DNA from: JAFGDH01 sp964447525 | Lineage (GTDB): Archaea > Aenigmatarchaeota > Aenigmatarchaeia > QMZP01 > QMZT01 | Assembly: GCA_964447525.1 (NCBI GenBank) | Contig: CAYUSU010000002.1 | Span: forward strand, 18,296-82,295 | Direction: 5' to 3' | Length of the DNA: 64,000 bases | In this document: in pieces, positions 33,120-41,190 of the stretch | Layout of the letters: each line of letters starts with the position of its first letter | Numbering within the stretch: the stretch's first letter is position 1 | Notes under the pieces: generated by a model | Seen by the model: only the letters and a program-made list of their open reading frames with translations | Told to the model about the DNA's origin: nothing | Database searches by the model: none | Translations under genes and position numbers: made by a program

Positions 33120-33809
33120 ATGAGAGTATTTGTTATTCAGAATTGTGAGACGGAAGGCATTGGTTATTATGAAAATTATCTGAAAGAAAACGGAATAAAT
33201 TATCAAATATTTCATGCGTACAAAGGAGACGAATTCCCTCCCGTAGAAAAATTTGATGTTTTCATAGTCGGTGGTACTCCGGTTTCCGCTTACGAATTCC
33301 CTAATCATCAAATTCTGAAAAAAGAGTGGGAATATCTTAAAAGAGTTGTTGAAATGAACAAACCTTATTTTGGAATATGTTGTGGAGGACAATTATTGGC
33401 AATGCTTTTGGGAGCAAAGGTTAAAAAAAATCCTGTGATGGAGATCGGTGGTTATGACGTTAAACTGACCCCTGAAGGAAAGAAAGATCCATTTTTCAAA
33501 GGATTCCATGAAACATTCCCGGTATTCCATTGGCATGGGGACACTTTCGGTATTCCGAACGGAGCAAAACTGCTTGTTGAAGGAAATGATTGCAAAAACC
33601 AGGTTTTCAGATACAATAATTCGATTGCCATTCAGTTCCATCTGGAGATTGGTTCCAACGAAGCAATCAAATGGGCGAAGAAATATCCGAATGAGCCTAG
33701 AATGATAAATAAAAGTGTTGAACAGGTCGTGGAAGAATGTAGAAACAGGGAAAATGAAATGAAAAAATTATCATTCAATTTGATGGAAAACTTTTTCAAC
33801 AAAGCCTAA
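33120..33809 (+). CDS. Class I glutamine amidotransferase-like protein
   Basis: Triad GATase fold, similar to the amidotransferase part of GMP synthase. The nucleophile is Cys87 in GICCGGQLLA, with His174 and Glu176 in IQFHLE. 229 aa, no synthetase domain, no obvious partner nearby. Acceptor substrate unknown. Confidence 0.88.
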   Translation: MRVFVIQNCETEGIGYYENYLKENGINYQIFHAYKGDEFPPVEKFDVFIVGGTPVSAYEFPNHQILKKEWEYLKRVVEMNKPYFGICCGGQLLAMLLGAKVKKNPVMEIGGYDVKLTPEGKKDPFFKGFHETFPVFHWHGDTFGIPNGAKLLVEGNDCKNQVFRYNNSIAIQFHLEIGSNEAIKWAKKYPNEPRMINKSVEQVVEECRNRENEMKKLSFNLMENFFNKA

Positions 33810-34321
33810 TACTTCTCCCAGTGCAGAACGCTTTCCAGTGGTTTCTTTCCATGTGGTTCAGGATTGTTTTCAAAGTATCCGAGCGGAAGAAGAACGACTA
33901 TGTTCATCCCTTCAGGAATCCTAAGCATCTCCTTGATTGGTTCTATGTATCCCTTGTCCACTCCGGCGACCCAGCAAGATCCGATCCCGAAGGATTTTGC
34001 CGCGAGAATCACGTTCTCAGCCGCAGCGGAGCAGTCCTGTACATATCTTTTGTTTTCGGTTGATCCGCATACTACAACGCATGCTCCGGCATCCTTGATG
34101 AATGGCATGGAGATCTCTGCGATTTTAGAAAGCATCTCTTTGTCAGTGACCACAACGAAATCCCACAACTGGACGTTTCTTGCGGACGGCGCGAGCCGAC
34201 CAGCATCTATGATATCTTCCAGAACTTCCTTTGGAATTGGCTTGTCAATGTAAGAACGAACACTTCTCCTGTTCTTTATCATTTCAAGAAATTCATTTTT
34301 TGTGGTGTCCGAATTTATCAT
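33806..34321 (-). CDS. Nitroreductase-family flavoprotein
   Basis: FMN-dependent NAD(P)H oxidoreductase fold. IKNRRSVRSYIDKPIPKEVL is the classic N-terminal motif; GRLAPSARNVQLWDFVVVTD and AKSFGIGSCWVAGVDKGYI complete it. ATG 34321 (MINSDTTKNEF) overlaps the preceding membrane-protein gene by 29 nt. 171 aa. Confidence 0.9.
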   Translation of the reverse strand: MINSDTTKNEFLEMIKNRRSVRSYIDKPIPKEVLEDIIDAGRLAPSARNVQLWDFVVVTDKEMLSKIAEISMPFIKDAGACVVVCGSTENKRYVQDCSAAAENVILAAKSFGIGSCWVAGVDKGYIEPIKEMLRIPEGMNIVVLLPLGYFENNPEPHGKKPLESVLHWEKY

Positions 34322-34781
34322 AGAACATCCCCAGAAGGTATCCGTACGCAAGGAAGAATATCACTCCCAGCGCAAGTGAAGGAAGGAAGTTCGAATTCAG
34401 CAATATTAATCCAGCGGAAAGTCTTGGTGCTGCCATCTCTCCGATCCCTACTGCAATAAGTATGAGCACGGAAAAGCATAATCCTTTTATCATTGAGTTC
34501 TTTCCGATAAGTTCGTTGTAAAGGACGGCGAATACGAATGCGAGAATTATTCCTACTATAAGACCGTTTATCAGGCCGCCGGGTATCGCTCCCATGAGCG
34601 CCATGGGATATATGTCTTCAGCCGTGATAGGGAGATTGCCGTAACCGGAAAGAGCCGTTCGGATGGAGGAAATGACTTCCTCCCTCATCATCACCATGTA
34701 GACCATGCCGGCGATTGCTGTCAAGAATCCGTAAATCACACCAGCAACAGCCCCGGCTTTGGCTATCCTTCCTTTATCCAT
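34293..34781 (-). CDS. Hypothetical membrane protein
   Basis: Not recognised. From ATG 34781 the 162 aa product has four hydrophobic segments (AVAGVIYGFLTAIAGMVYMV; IPGGLINGLIVGIILAFVFA; FSVLILIAVGIGEMA; LALGVIFFLAYGYLLGMF). A TTATAA box about 27 nt upstream supports a leaderless start here instead of the ATG at 34805. Overlaps and probably is co-transcribed with the nitroreductase. Confidence 0.7.
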   Translation of the reverse strand: MDKGRIAKAGAVAGVIYGFLTAIAGMVYMVMMREEVISSIRTALSGYGNLPITAEDIYPMALMGAIPGGLINGLIVGIILAFVFAVLYNELIGKNSMIKGLCFSVLILIAVGIGEMAAPRLSAGLILLNSNFLPSLALGVIFFLAYGYLLGMFYDKFGHHKK

Positions 34782-34865
34782 GATAAGAATATGTTGAGGA
34801 ATCATTTATAATTTTGCTTTTTGGGAAACAGATAAAGATATTAATTTTTTCCCCAATATTGAAAC

Positions 34866-35105
34866 ATGGGACTAGATTACAAATTAAAAGATGGTGATTC
34901 GTTTTACCGTAATCCTCACGGTGAAACAGATGTTATTTTTATTAGAATTGGAAGCGGAAATGAAATTCATCAAGCAAATGGAACTGATGTTCAAAAATTA
35001 CTTTGTGGGAAAACAGTTCGTTTAACCCGATATGGTGATTTGGGTGGAGACGCTTCTTTATTTGAAAATATCGAATGGAAAAAATGGAAAGGATTGTTAA
35101 TCTAG
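34866..35105 (+). CDS. Hypothetical small protein
   Basis: Not recognised. 79 aa, soluble and slightly basic, with GSGNEIHQANGTDVQKLLCG and LTRYGDLGGDASLFENIEW. AT-rich codon use compared with neighbours. Its stop abuts the pcn stop tail-to-tail. Confidence 0.5.
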   Translation: MGLDYKLKDGDSFYRNPHGETDVIFIRIGSGNEIHQANGTDVQKLLCGKTVRLTRYGDLGGDASLFENIEWKKWKGLLI

Positions 35106-35855
35106 TTACTCCTCAACTCTAGGCGCCAGAATGAACGAAAGGTTCACTTTATCTATGTCCTTGAAGTTCAGCCTCATCGGATAATCCGTTCCAAACTCCA
35201 CGCTGACCTGGTTAGCGAGCTTGGCCGCCTTGATCATCTTCTTGAGGTATTCCAGCGGATATCTCGCGCGTACGCTTTCGACGGCGTCAAGCTTTAGCAG
35301 TCCGCTCTCGCCTTTCTTCAGTTCGAGCTGCGTCGAGCTTACATCACCCTTCGCCCACATCTTGAATCCTTCGCTTCCTGCTTCCAAAACGACGGAATCG
35401 TCAACGATGTCTGCATCGGAGATACCTTCTTCCAAAACATTGGAATCCAGTTCGATCATTCCCTTGAATTCGAGTTGGTCAACAGGAGGCTTCTCACTGG
35501 AGATGTCAAGCAATGGAACCTCGAAGCTCCTTCTCCCCTTTCCTTCAAGAATTATTTTCAGAGAGTTGCTGTCGTCTTCCTTGGATAGCCTGACCTTGTC
35601 TTCCGGTCTTATTCTTTTCAGTATTGCAACAAGATTAGCGAGATTCAGTCCGAGAAGATTCTCCCCGGTAGCGTTGAACTCGTCAAACGCTGAAGCAAGC
35701 AACTGGAAATTCACGACAGCTATCATGCTCCTGTCAGGGGAAAGTAAACTCATACCGTTAGAATCCACCTTGAATATTCCTTCATCAAGTATCTCAGCTA
35801 TTATCGGTACTGAATTCTTTATCAGATCAGTATTGCTTAAAGTTAGATTGAACAT
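35106..35855 (-). CDS. pcn: PCNA sliding clamp
   Basis: DNA polymerase processivity clamp. The 249 aa product has two clamp repeats, MFNLTLSNTDLIKNSVPIIA and GLNLANLVAILKRIRPEDKV in the first, SVRARYPLEYLKKMIKAAKL and the acidic-ended FILAPRVEE C-terminus in the second. GGAGGTGCC stands before the start. Confidence 0.95.
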   Translation of the reverse strand: MFNLTLSNTDLIKNSVPIIAEILDEGIFKVDSNGMSLLSPDRSMIAVVNFQLLASAFDEFNATGENLLGLNLANLVAILKRIRPEDKVRLSKEDDSNSLKIILEGKGRRSFEVPLLDISSEKPPVDQLEFKGMIELDSNVLEEGISDADIVDDSVVLEAGSEGFKMWAKGDVSSTQLELKKGESGLLKLDAVESVRARYPLEYLKKMIKAAKLANQVSVEFGTDYPMRLNFKDIDKVNLSFILAPRVEE

Positions 35856-35912
35856 ATATTTGGCACCTCCACGTTACCACGTATTGTATTAATTATCTTA
35901 TGTATGTTAATT

Positions 35913-35926
35913 TTATAACCTTTTCA
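35913..35926 (-). promoter_or_regulatory. Repeated BRE/TATA-like element upstream of pcn
   Basis: TGAAAAGGTTATAA on the minus strand, about 60 nt upstream of the pcn ATG. The same 14 bases recur at 36110-36123 before the four-cysteine gene. Probably promoter elements; the copy here overlaps the end of that small gene. Confidence 0.45.
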
Positions 35927-36086
35927 GATTACTGTCTTTTTTAACAATGTGTTTGTCTTTGTATACGCACATTGAGTGTAATCCATTACAAGGGACCTCG
36001 TTTCTTGATAAAGTGCATAAACCTATCATCCCGCCCTCTTCAATTCTCGGATTAGTGTATTTTTCACATAAACTTGTTTTTGTCAT
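35913..36086 (-). CDS. Small four-cysteine protein
   Basis: From ATG 36086 a 57 aa frame reads MTKTSLCEKYTNPRIEEGGM and continues with further Cys at GLCTL, VPCNG and MCVYKD. The four Cys may hold a metal. The promoter-like block at 36110-36123 lies 24 nt upstream, so the short start is preferred to a longer frame beginning at 36176. Lies between pcn and the OB-fold gene; function unknown. Confidence 0.5.
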   Translation of the reverse strand: MTKTSLCEKYTNPRIEEGGMIGLCTLSRNEVPCNGLHSMCVYKDKHIVKKDSNLKRL

Positions 36087-36109
36087 TTGAAATATTGTGA
36101 GAATAAATG

Positions 36110-36123
36110 TTATAACCTTTTCA
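36110..36123 (-). promoter_or_regulatory. Repeated BRE/TATA-like element upstream of the four-cysteine gene
   Basis: Second copy of TGAAAAGGTTATAA, 24 nt before the ATG at 36086, fitting a leaderless transcript. It overlaps the stop codon of the OB-fold gene. Confidence 0.45.
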
Positions 36124-36459
36124 TATTCCTGCCTTCTTTTCGATTTCTCTGATTTTTTTGTAGGCTTCCAAGTCAACCCCTTCCATTCCCTGTATGATCT
36201 CTCCCTGCAACTCGAATTCTTCCTCGTTTGGAATGACCCTTCCGAACACCCTAACGAGTTTTTGCGCCTCGAATGGAACCGGTTCCGTGAACGAGGCCTG
36301 TATCTTCCCCGAACCGTCGTCTATCATTATCGTGTTGTTTTTCTTGTCTATGATAATACCCGTGATCCTCACACGGACGCTGTTACCGTCGATTTCGGAT
36401 ATCATTTTTTCAACTGCGGGCAGCCTTCTCTGAGTTACCATCCCGTCTTGATCAGCCAT
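36121..36459 (-). CDS. OB-fold nucleic-acid-binding protein (RPA-like)
   Basis: From ATG 36459 (MADQDGMVTQRRLPAVEKMI) the 112 aa product forms a single OB fold: VRVRITGIIIDKKNNTIMID, DGSGKIQASF and LVRVFGRVIPNEEEFELQGE. Resembles archaeal RPA-associated OB proteins. Position next to pcn supports a replication or repair role (inference). Confidence 0.78.
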   Translation of the reverse strand: MADQDGMVTQRRLPAVEKMISEIDGNSVRVRITGIIIDKKNNTIMIDDGSGKIQASFTEPVPFEAQKLVRVFGRVIPNEEEFELQGEIIQGMEGVDLEAYKKIREIEKKAGI

Positions 36460-36519
36460 AATAGTTGATACACAATAAGACTTATATAATTTATATTGGA
36501 GGGATGACAAATTTTAACT

Positions 36520-37977
36520 ATGAGAAGAATCGTTCTTTGGCTGTTGATATTACTGCTTGTTTTACCTGTCGTTTCAGCCATTGAGAACAACCAGTATTTT
36601 ACGATTGATCCAAACGAGACTGTGAAATGCATTAGCATAAATCTTCCGCAGGATCTCGGTATAAGCTTGGTGAACGAAACAAAGCAGGCAATAATCGAGG
36701 CCGAATCGTCCTGGCTGAGAATATCATATAACAAGGTAACCATACACCCGGGGGTGATCAACAAGAATCCTTTATGTTTCTATCCCCCTTCGTCGGAAGA
36801 AGGGCAACACACCTTCTACAGGATAAAGGTTTATTCGCCGGATTTGGACCTTATGAACGATGTCAAGGGAGGGTTCTGCGTATCCAGATATGAAGACGTT
36901 GATTCAGGTGTGGAAGCGGACGAGACGACTAATATTTGCAGGATGATGGGTTCCAATTCCGATATTTTCGATATACAGTTCAAGGAAGATATCTCATTCG
37001 TTAAGCCCGGTGAAAGGCTTTCCAAGACAATTTATGTGACCTCTTACGCTAATACCAGCATAAACCTCAGATTGGTTACGAATCTCCAGACCGACTTCTC
37101 CTCGGAGACAATCACTACGTCATCCGAACATCCAACATCAATGAAAAGATTCAAGGTTCTCATTCCAGAAGGCGAGGGGAACTACACAATCAAGGTCATA
37201 GGTGAAATCGTAGGATGCCAGTCCGAATTCTGCAGGAAGGAGGCCGAGACGATAATAAAAGTAAGGGAAAATTACACACGTTCAGGATTTTCCGCGTCCG
37301 TCATTCCGAGAAACATAAACATAAAGAAGACGCAATCTGCCGATTTCAGGGTGCTGGTAACAAACTATGATGCGGATAAAGAGTTTAGGATCGGTGTAAC
37401 GAGTGATCCTTCGATTCCCGTTAGCCCTTCCAACACTTCGGTCATGATCGGGGAGGAAGAGGAAAAAACAATAAGATTTACCTCAACGATCGGTTCGGAA
37501 GAAAAGGGGCTTTACAAGATATATTTCAACATAAAGACAGAGGATGGAGAGCGATTGCTTACGGCTTATCTTTCTGTCGGGGAATTCCTTTCGGATTCCT
37601 TGAGGGACATTGACAATATAAATGAGAATTCCAATCAGAATACGCGAAACGAAATAGAAAACGCTTTCAATCAATGGAAGAATTCGTATAATAATTCCGG
37701 TTACGGGGACGACATTGATGAATACGAAAAATTCAGGAATGAAATAAAGAACGCACAGGGAGACGGTGGAAACGGAGGAGATAACAATGGAAACACAAGT
37801 GGTAATACAGGGGGGAACAATAATTATACTCCTTCGCCAAGTTCAGGGGGATTCGATTGGACACTGGTGATTATTCCGATTATCATTGCGGTTGTTGTGG
37901 TTGTGTTTTTCATATACAAGAAATCCCATGTAACCGAGGATGACGGATACGCCGAATCATATTCCGGCTTCCAGTGA
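36520..37977 (+). CDS. Secreted, membrane-anchored surface protein
   Basis: Family not recognised. The 485 aa product has a signal peptide (MRRIVLWLLILLLVLPVVSA), an extracellular beta-rich body with paired Cys (VKC, PLCFY, GGFCVSRY, NICRM, CQSEFC) and several N-x-S/T sites, a Gly/Asn/Pro linker (about 415-445), and one C-terminal membrane helix (WTLVIIPIIIAVVVVVFFIY) with a 22-residue cytoplasmic end. Layout fits a cell-envelope or CARDB/NEW1-like protein. Confidence 0.75.
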   Translation: MRRIVLWLLILLLVLPVVSAIENNQYFTIDPNETVKCISINLPQDLGISLVNETKQAIIEAESSWLRISYNKVTIHPGVINKNPLCFYPPSSEEGQHTFYRIKVYSPDLDLMNDVKGGFCVSRYEDVDSGVEADETTNICRMMGSNSDIFDIQFKEDISFVKPGERLSKTIYVTSYANTSINLRLVTNLQTDFSSETITTSSEHPTSMKRFKVLIPEGEGNYTIKVIGEIVGCQSEFCRKEAETIIKVRENYTRSGFSASVIPRNINIKKTQSADFRVLVTNYDADKEFRIGVTSDPSIPVSPSNTSVMIGEEEEKTIRFTSTIGSEEKGLYKIYFNIKTEDGERLLTAYLSVGEFLSDSLRDIDNINENSNQNTRNEIENAFNQWKNSYNNSGYGDDIDEYEKFRNEIKNAQGDGGNGGDNNGNTSGNTGGNNNYTPSPSSGGFDWTLVIIPIIIAVVVVVFFIYKKSHVTEDDGYAESYSGFQ

Positions 37978-38006
37978 TTTTTAAACATTGTGATTAATTC
38001 TTTTTC

Positions 38007-39023
38007 ATGAAGGCTTTCATGTTCGTATTGTCCGGAATGCATAAGACCCTTCCCGTCGCTGAACTGGAATCAGTGCTGGGAAACCTGACGGAATTCGAGA
38101 TGCTCGCCAGCGAAGGGAACTTCTGCGTATACGTAACGAAGAGATCCGGAGGAAGATTTCTGAAGGATATTCAGAAGCGTTTATCAATGACCCGTTCGAT
38201 ACTCCGGTTTGTCGGGTCTTCGGAAGACGGGAAAATATCAAAACTCGTTAATTCCATCCCGCTGAATTTCGAAAGACCCTACAGGGTGAGGGTTCACTTT
38301 CACGAGAAAAAGAAGACTGAATCCCTCGAAAAAGAGATTGGGGGGATGATCTGGAAAAGATTCGAAAAGACTGGAAAGAAACCAAAGGTCGACATGAAAA
38401 ACCCTAAAACATCTCTGGAATTCTTCTTTTCTGACGGAATGGTTTTCTGCGGAATCCATCTAATTGATATCGATAACAAGCAGTTCGAGGATTCCAAGCC
38501 GCTCAACCGTCCTTACTTCAAACCGGTTTCAATGGACCCGCGGATTGCGAGAACAATGGTCAATCTTTCAAGGAAGACCAGAGGAAGGATGCTTGATCCA
38601 TTCTGCGGAACCGGTGGTATCCTCATAGAGGCCGGAAGGATGGGATTCAGGGTGTACGGTTCGGATACAAACAAAGAGATGGTGGACGGTACTAAAAGGA
38701 ATCTTAAACACTTCCGGATAAACGGCGATGTCAGGGAGGGTGACGCAACGAAGCTCGAAAAGCAGTTCGGAAAAAGATTCATGGACTGCGTTGTTACAGC
38801 CCCGCCTTATGGGAGACTGTCATCGCTCAATGGAATGAAAATTCAGGATATTTACCAGAAGAGTGTCGAATCAATGGAGAAAATACTCAAAAAGGGTGGT
38901 TATGCCGTTATAGCCGCACCAACAAATATTAATATAAAGACAAATATGCAATTAATAGAAATTCATAAAGAAAGAGTGAACAGGAGTCTCATCCGGAATA
39001 TAATAGTGTATAAAAACGGATAA
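38007..39023 (+). CDS. tRNA (guanine-10-N2) methyltransferase, Trm-G10 type
   Basis: N-terminal THUMP-type RNA-binding region followed by a Rossmann methylase: SAM loop RMLDPFCGTGGILIEAGRMG, acidic VYGSDTNKEM. The catalytic motif IV, usually (D/N)PPY, reads TAPPYGRLSS, so the first residue is Ala. Target (G10) is by family; the altered motif leaves activity open. 338 aa. Confidence 0.83.
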   Translation: MKAFMFVLSGMHKTLPVAELESVLGNLTEFEMLASEGNFCVYVTKRSGGRFLKDIQKRLSMTRSILRFVGSSEDGKISKLVNSIPLNFERPYRVRVHFHEKKKTESLEKEIGGMIWKRFEKTGKKPKVDMKNPKTSLEFFFSDGMVFCGIHLIDIDNKQFEDSKPLNRPYFKPVSMDPRIARTMVNLSRKTRGRMLDPFCGTGGILIEAGRMGFRVYGSDTNKEMVDGTKRNLKHFRINGDVREGDATKLEKQFGKRFMDCVVTAPPYGRLSSLNGMKIQDIYQKSVESMEKILKKGGYAVIAAPTNINIKTNMQLIEIHKERVNRSLIRNIIVYKNG

Positions 39024-39034
39024 GGAGTGATCAT

Positions 39035-39331
39035 ATGAAGGCATTGTTTTTCCTGCCATCGGAAAATTATTCGAATGTAAAAAACAAGGTTTCAGAAGAT
39101 GATGTTGTTTCAAGGCAGTCTCTGAACTTCAGAGAAGGTAAAGCCTTGGGTTTCGACAAGGAAGGATATTATCTTGAGATTGACGGTAGCGAGGAATCGA
39201 TAGTCAAAGCGAAAGAACTTATCGGTGACCTCGGAAAAGAGGTCAGCGGTAAAGAGAAGGAAGATGTTTTGGCGAAGATATCAGAACAGCAAGAGAACGC
39301 TGCCGCCGGTTTCGGAAGCATATTCGGATAA
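39035..39331 (+). CDS. Hypothetical protein downstream of Trm-G10
   Basis: Not recognised. A strong Shine-Dalgarno (GGAGTGATC) precedes ATG 39035, 11 nt after the methylase stop, so the two are co-transcribed. The 98 aa acidic product has a small alpha/beta start and a polar C-terminus (EQQENAAAGFGSIFG). tRNA-Gly follows 17 nt later, perhaps on the same transcript. Confidence 0.65.
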   Translation: MKALFFLPSENYSNVKNKVSEDDVVSRQSLNFREGKALGFDKEGYYLEIDGSEESIVKAKELIGDLGKEVSGKEKEDVLAKISEQQENAAAGFGSIFG

Positions 39332-39348
39332 ACGAAATTTCAATATTC

Positions 39349-39440
39349 GCGCTGGTAGTCTAGTCTGGTAGGACACAGACATTAATGGATGGTGTATGCT
39401 TGCCAAGCCTGTAACCCGGGTTCAAATCCCGGCCAGCGCA
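39349..39440 (+). tRNA. tRNA-Gly(GCC) with an intron at 29/30
   Basis: Acceptor GCGCTGG pairs with CCAGCGC; anticodon loop TTGCCAA. A 19-nt intron (39379-39397) interrupts the anticodon stem. The BHB is textbook: exon ACAC on intron GTGT, bulges AG|A and AT|G, intron helix CAT/ATG. Splicing restores stem CAGGC/GCCTG and a 73-nt tRNA with T-arm CCGGG-TTCAAAT-CCCGG and discriminator A. Confidence 0.94.
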
Positions 39441-39562
39441 TGAATTCTAAATAAAGTTTTTTATAGTAACTTGGAGTAAATATTAACATATAGAGTGCAA
39501 GACGACTTGAAACGAATAAATAAAGTCGTCATTCGAAAAATATTGATTTAGGGATGACTGCT

Positions 39563-40126
39563 ATGGGACTTTTTAGAAAAGACGAAAAAAACAAAATGCC
39601 GCCGATGCCTCGGATACCGGCAAAATCTTTGCCGCCGATGCCCGTACCATCCAACCATCCTCCGATAGCAATGCCTCCGCCGGGAATACCCAGAGGATAT
39701 CAATCAAGACCTGTACCTGCGCCGATTGCAGAACCTCCTACAATGGCTCCTCCTTCACCTGTTTCCGGTTCTCCTCCTCTTTTCATAAAGATAGAGAAAT
39801 ACAGGGAGGTCGTCAAGAATCTTATGGAGGCAAAATCATTCGTACTTAATCTTCGTGATGCGCTTGATGCTTTGAGTGACGTTCAGAAAGAGATATCCAA
39901 CGGTGTTCAGGTTGCCCACAAGACACTGGACGAATTGAACGAGAATCTTTCCAGTCTGGATTCATTTTTCATAAAACCTGGCAAGGTTCAGGGAGCTGTT
40001 CCTCCTGGCCCATCAGCGGAAAAACCTGAAGACGCTGGTCCGCAAAAGCCTCCCGTAGACAACTATGTTAAGGATGTTTACGGCCAGCTTGAGAGGTTGC
40101 GAAGCCAGTTGAAATCCCTTCAATAG
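39563..40126 (+). CDS. Proline-rich protein with C-terminal helical region
   Basis: Not recognised. GGGATGA before ATG 39563 favours this start. Residues about 10-70 are Pro/Met-rich repeats (MPPMPRIPAK, LPPMPVPSNHPPIAMPPPGI); about 80-130 are helical, coiled-coil-like (REVVKNLMEAKSFVLNLRDA); a second Pro-rich linker and a short helix close the protein. No signal peptide. May be a scaffold. Confidence 0.62.
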   Translation: MGLFRKDEKNKMPPMPRIPAKSLPPMPVPSNHPPIAMPPPGIPRGYQSRPVPAPIAEPPTMAPPSPVSGSPPLFIKIEKYREVVKNLMEAKSFVLNLRDALDALSDVQKEISNGVQVAHKTLDELNENLSSLDSFFIKPGKVQGAVPPGPSAEKPEDAGPQKPPVDNYVKDVYGQLERLRSQLKSLQ

Positions 40127-40166
40127 ATATATAAAATATTTCCTTAATTCTATTATACAAACGAAC

Positions 40167-40187
40167 AACGCAGGTGTAAGCTGCGTT
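40167..40187 (+). repeat. Hairpin in the tRNA-Leu leader
   Basis: AACGCAG and CTGCGTT (7 bp) flank a 7-nt loop, 11 nt before the tRNA-Leu 5' end. A TATA-like TTATA lies at about 40153. Could be a leader hairpin or an operator overlapping the start of transcription. Confidence 0.4.
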
Positions 40188-40197
40188 TCCAAGATAC

Positions 40198-40382
40198 GCG
40201 GGGGTAGCCAAGTGGTCAAGTGTCTTCGTGCGTTCTAACGCACAGAGGGGCTAAAGGCGATAGAATGGTTTTGAACGCTGATTCAAGATGATGTCGTTGC
40301 TCAAGACCTATTCACTTAGAGCTTTTTGCCGTGAGGCGGATGGCAAGGAATGTGTTCGCGGGTTCGAATCCCACCCCCCGCA
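40198..40382 (+). tRNA. tRNA-Leu(CAA) with three introns
   Basis: Acceptor GCGGGGG pairs with CCCCCGC; anticodon loop CTCAAGA. Intron 1, 40220-40254 (D-loop): GGTC on GGCT, bulges AA|G and AA|A, with a GTGCGTT/AACGCAC hairpin. Intron 2, 40264-40298 (30/31): CGAT on GTCG, bulges AG|A and TT|G. Intron 3, 40320-40351 (variable arm): placed because TCACTTAG plus GTGTTC gives a normal Leu V-arm; its BHB is imperfect (3 of 4 central pairs). Mature length 83 nt. The T-stem GCGGG/CCCAC keeps one C-A mismatch, unexplained. Confidence 0.82.
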
Positions 40383-40383
40383 T

Positions 40384-40731
40384 ATGAACGAAGGGGTAAA
40401 GGTATATATCAACAAACAAAAAAATCCCCAGAAAGAAATATTATTGAATGTTAGGGAAATATTTTTCAAAACCATAAAAAACTGTAAAGAAAAGGTTGGA
40501 TGGGGTGTGGTGGTTTTTGCCGATGATCGTTTTTACGTGGCCGCTATGAAGGAGAGAGTGCATGTTGGATTTGCCATAAACGGACTAACCAAAGAAGAAA
40601 TCGCACAGTTTGAAGGAAGCGGCAAAACGATGCGACATATAAAAATCAGATCACTTGAGGACATCAATGAGAAAAAATTAGTGAAATTGATCAAATTGGT
40701 AAAAAAGAAAGCGGTTTGTAAACATTGCTAG
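40384..40731 (+). CDS. DUF1801-like protein
   Basis: The 115 aa product starts 1 nt after the tRNA-Leu 3' end (ATG 40384); a longer frame from 40288 would run through the tRNA and is not real. Text such as VGWGVVVFADDRFYVAAMKE, VHVGFAINGLTKEE and TMRHIKIRSLEDINEKKLVK fits the DUF1801/YdhG-like fold. Function unknown. Confidence 0.72.
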   Translation: MNEGVKVYINKQKNPQKEILLNVREIFFKTIKNCKEKVGWGVVVFADDRFYVAAMKERVHVGFAINGLTKEEIAQFEGSGKTMRHIKIRSLEDINEKKLVKLIKLVKKKAVCKHC

Positions 40732-40793
40732 TGGAGTACCATTTCGTTATTTCTGCACGATAATCTTTTTAGTCGATATTTCATAATTTATTC

Positions 40794-41051
40794 ATGGCTG
40801 AAAAGAAGCTAATCGGGAAGATAACCCATTATTTCGAGAAGATCGGGGTGGCCGTGATCGAGCTTTCGGATGATCTGAAGGTCGGGGACAACATATCCGT
40901 GGAAGGATCCACGACGAACTTCCAGCAGAACGTTGATTCCATGCAGGTGGAGCACCAGAACATAGACAAAGCCAAGGCCGGGGATGCGGTTGGAATGAAG
41001 GTCACCGACAGGGTCAGGGAGCAGGATCAGGTCTTCCGGGTAATCGAGTGA
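40794..41051 (+). CDS. Elongation-factor-like OB/beta-barrel protein
   Basis: Small archaeal family resembling domain 2 of EF-Tu. The 85 aa product has the barrel pattern IGKITHYFEKIGVAVIELSD, LKVGDNISVEGSTTNFQQNV and KAGDAVGMKVTDRVREQDQV. Has no GTPase domain. Role probably linked to translation; unproven. Confidence 0.75.
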   Translation: MAEKKLIGKITHYFEKIGVAVIELSDDLKVGDNISVEGSTTNFQQNVDSMQVEHQNIDKAKAGDAVGMKVTDRVREQDQVFRVIE

Positions 41052-41190
41052 TTCTTGAAAAACCGCGAAATCGATTGACTTTGTTATGTATTTTTCCATA
41101 TGTTATACTGTATGTAATATAATAAACAAGCAGACGCTGAGCCAGCGACCCAACGGATATTTAAACCTGCGGCTGTTTAATTTGTTAAAT

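Noticed and set aside
40288..40383. Upstream extension of the DUF1801-like gene
   Set aside because: It lies inside the tRNA-Leu gene and its introns.
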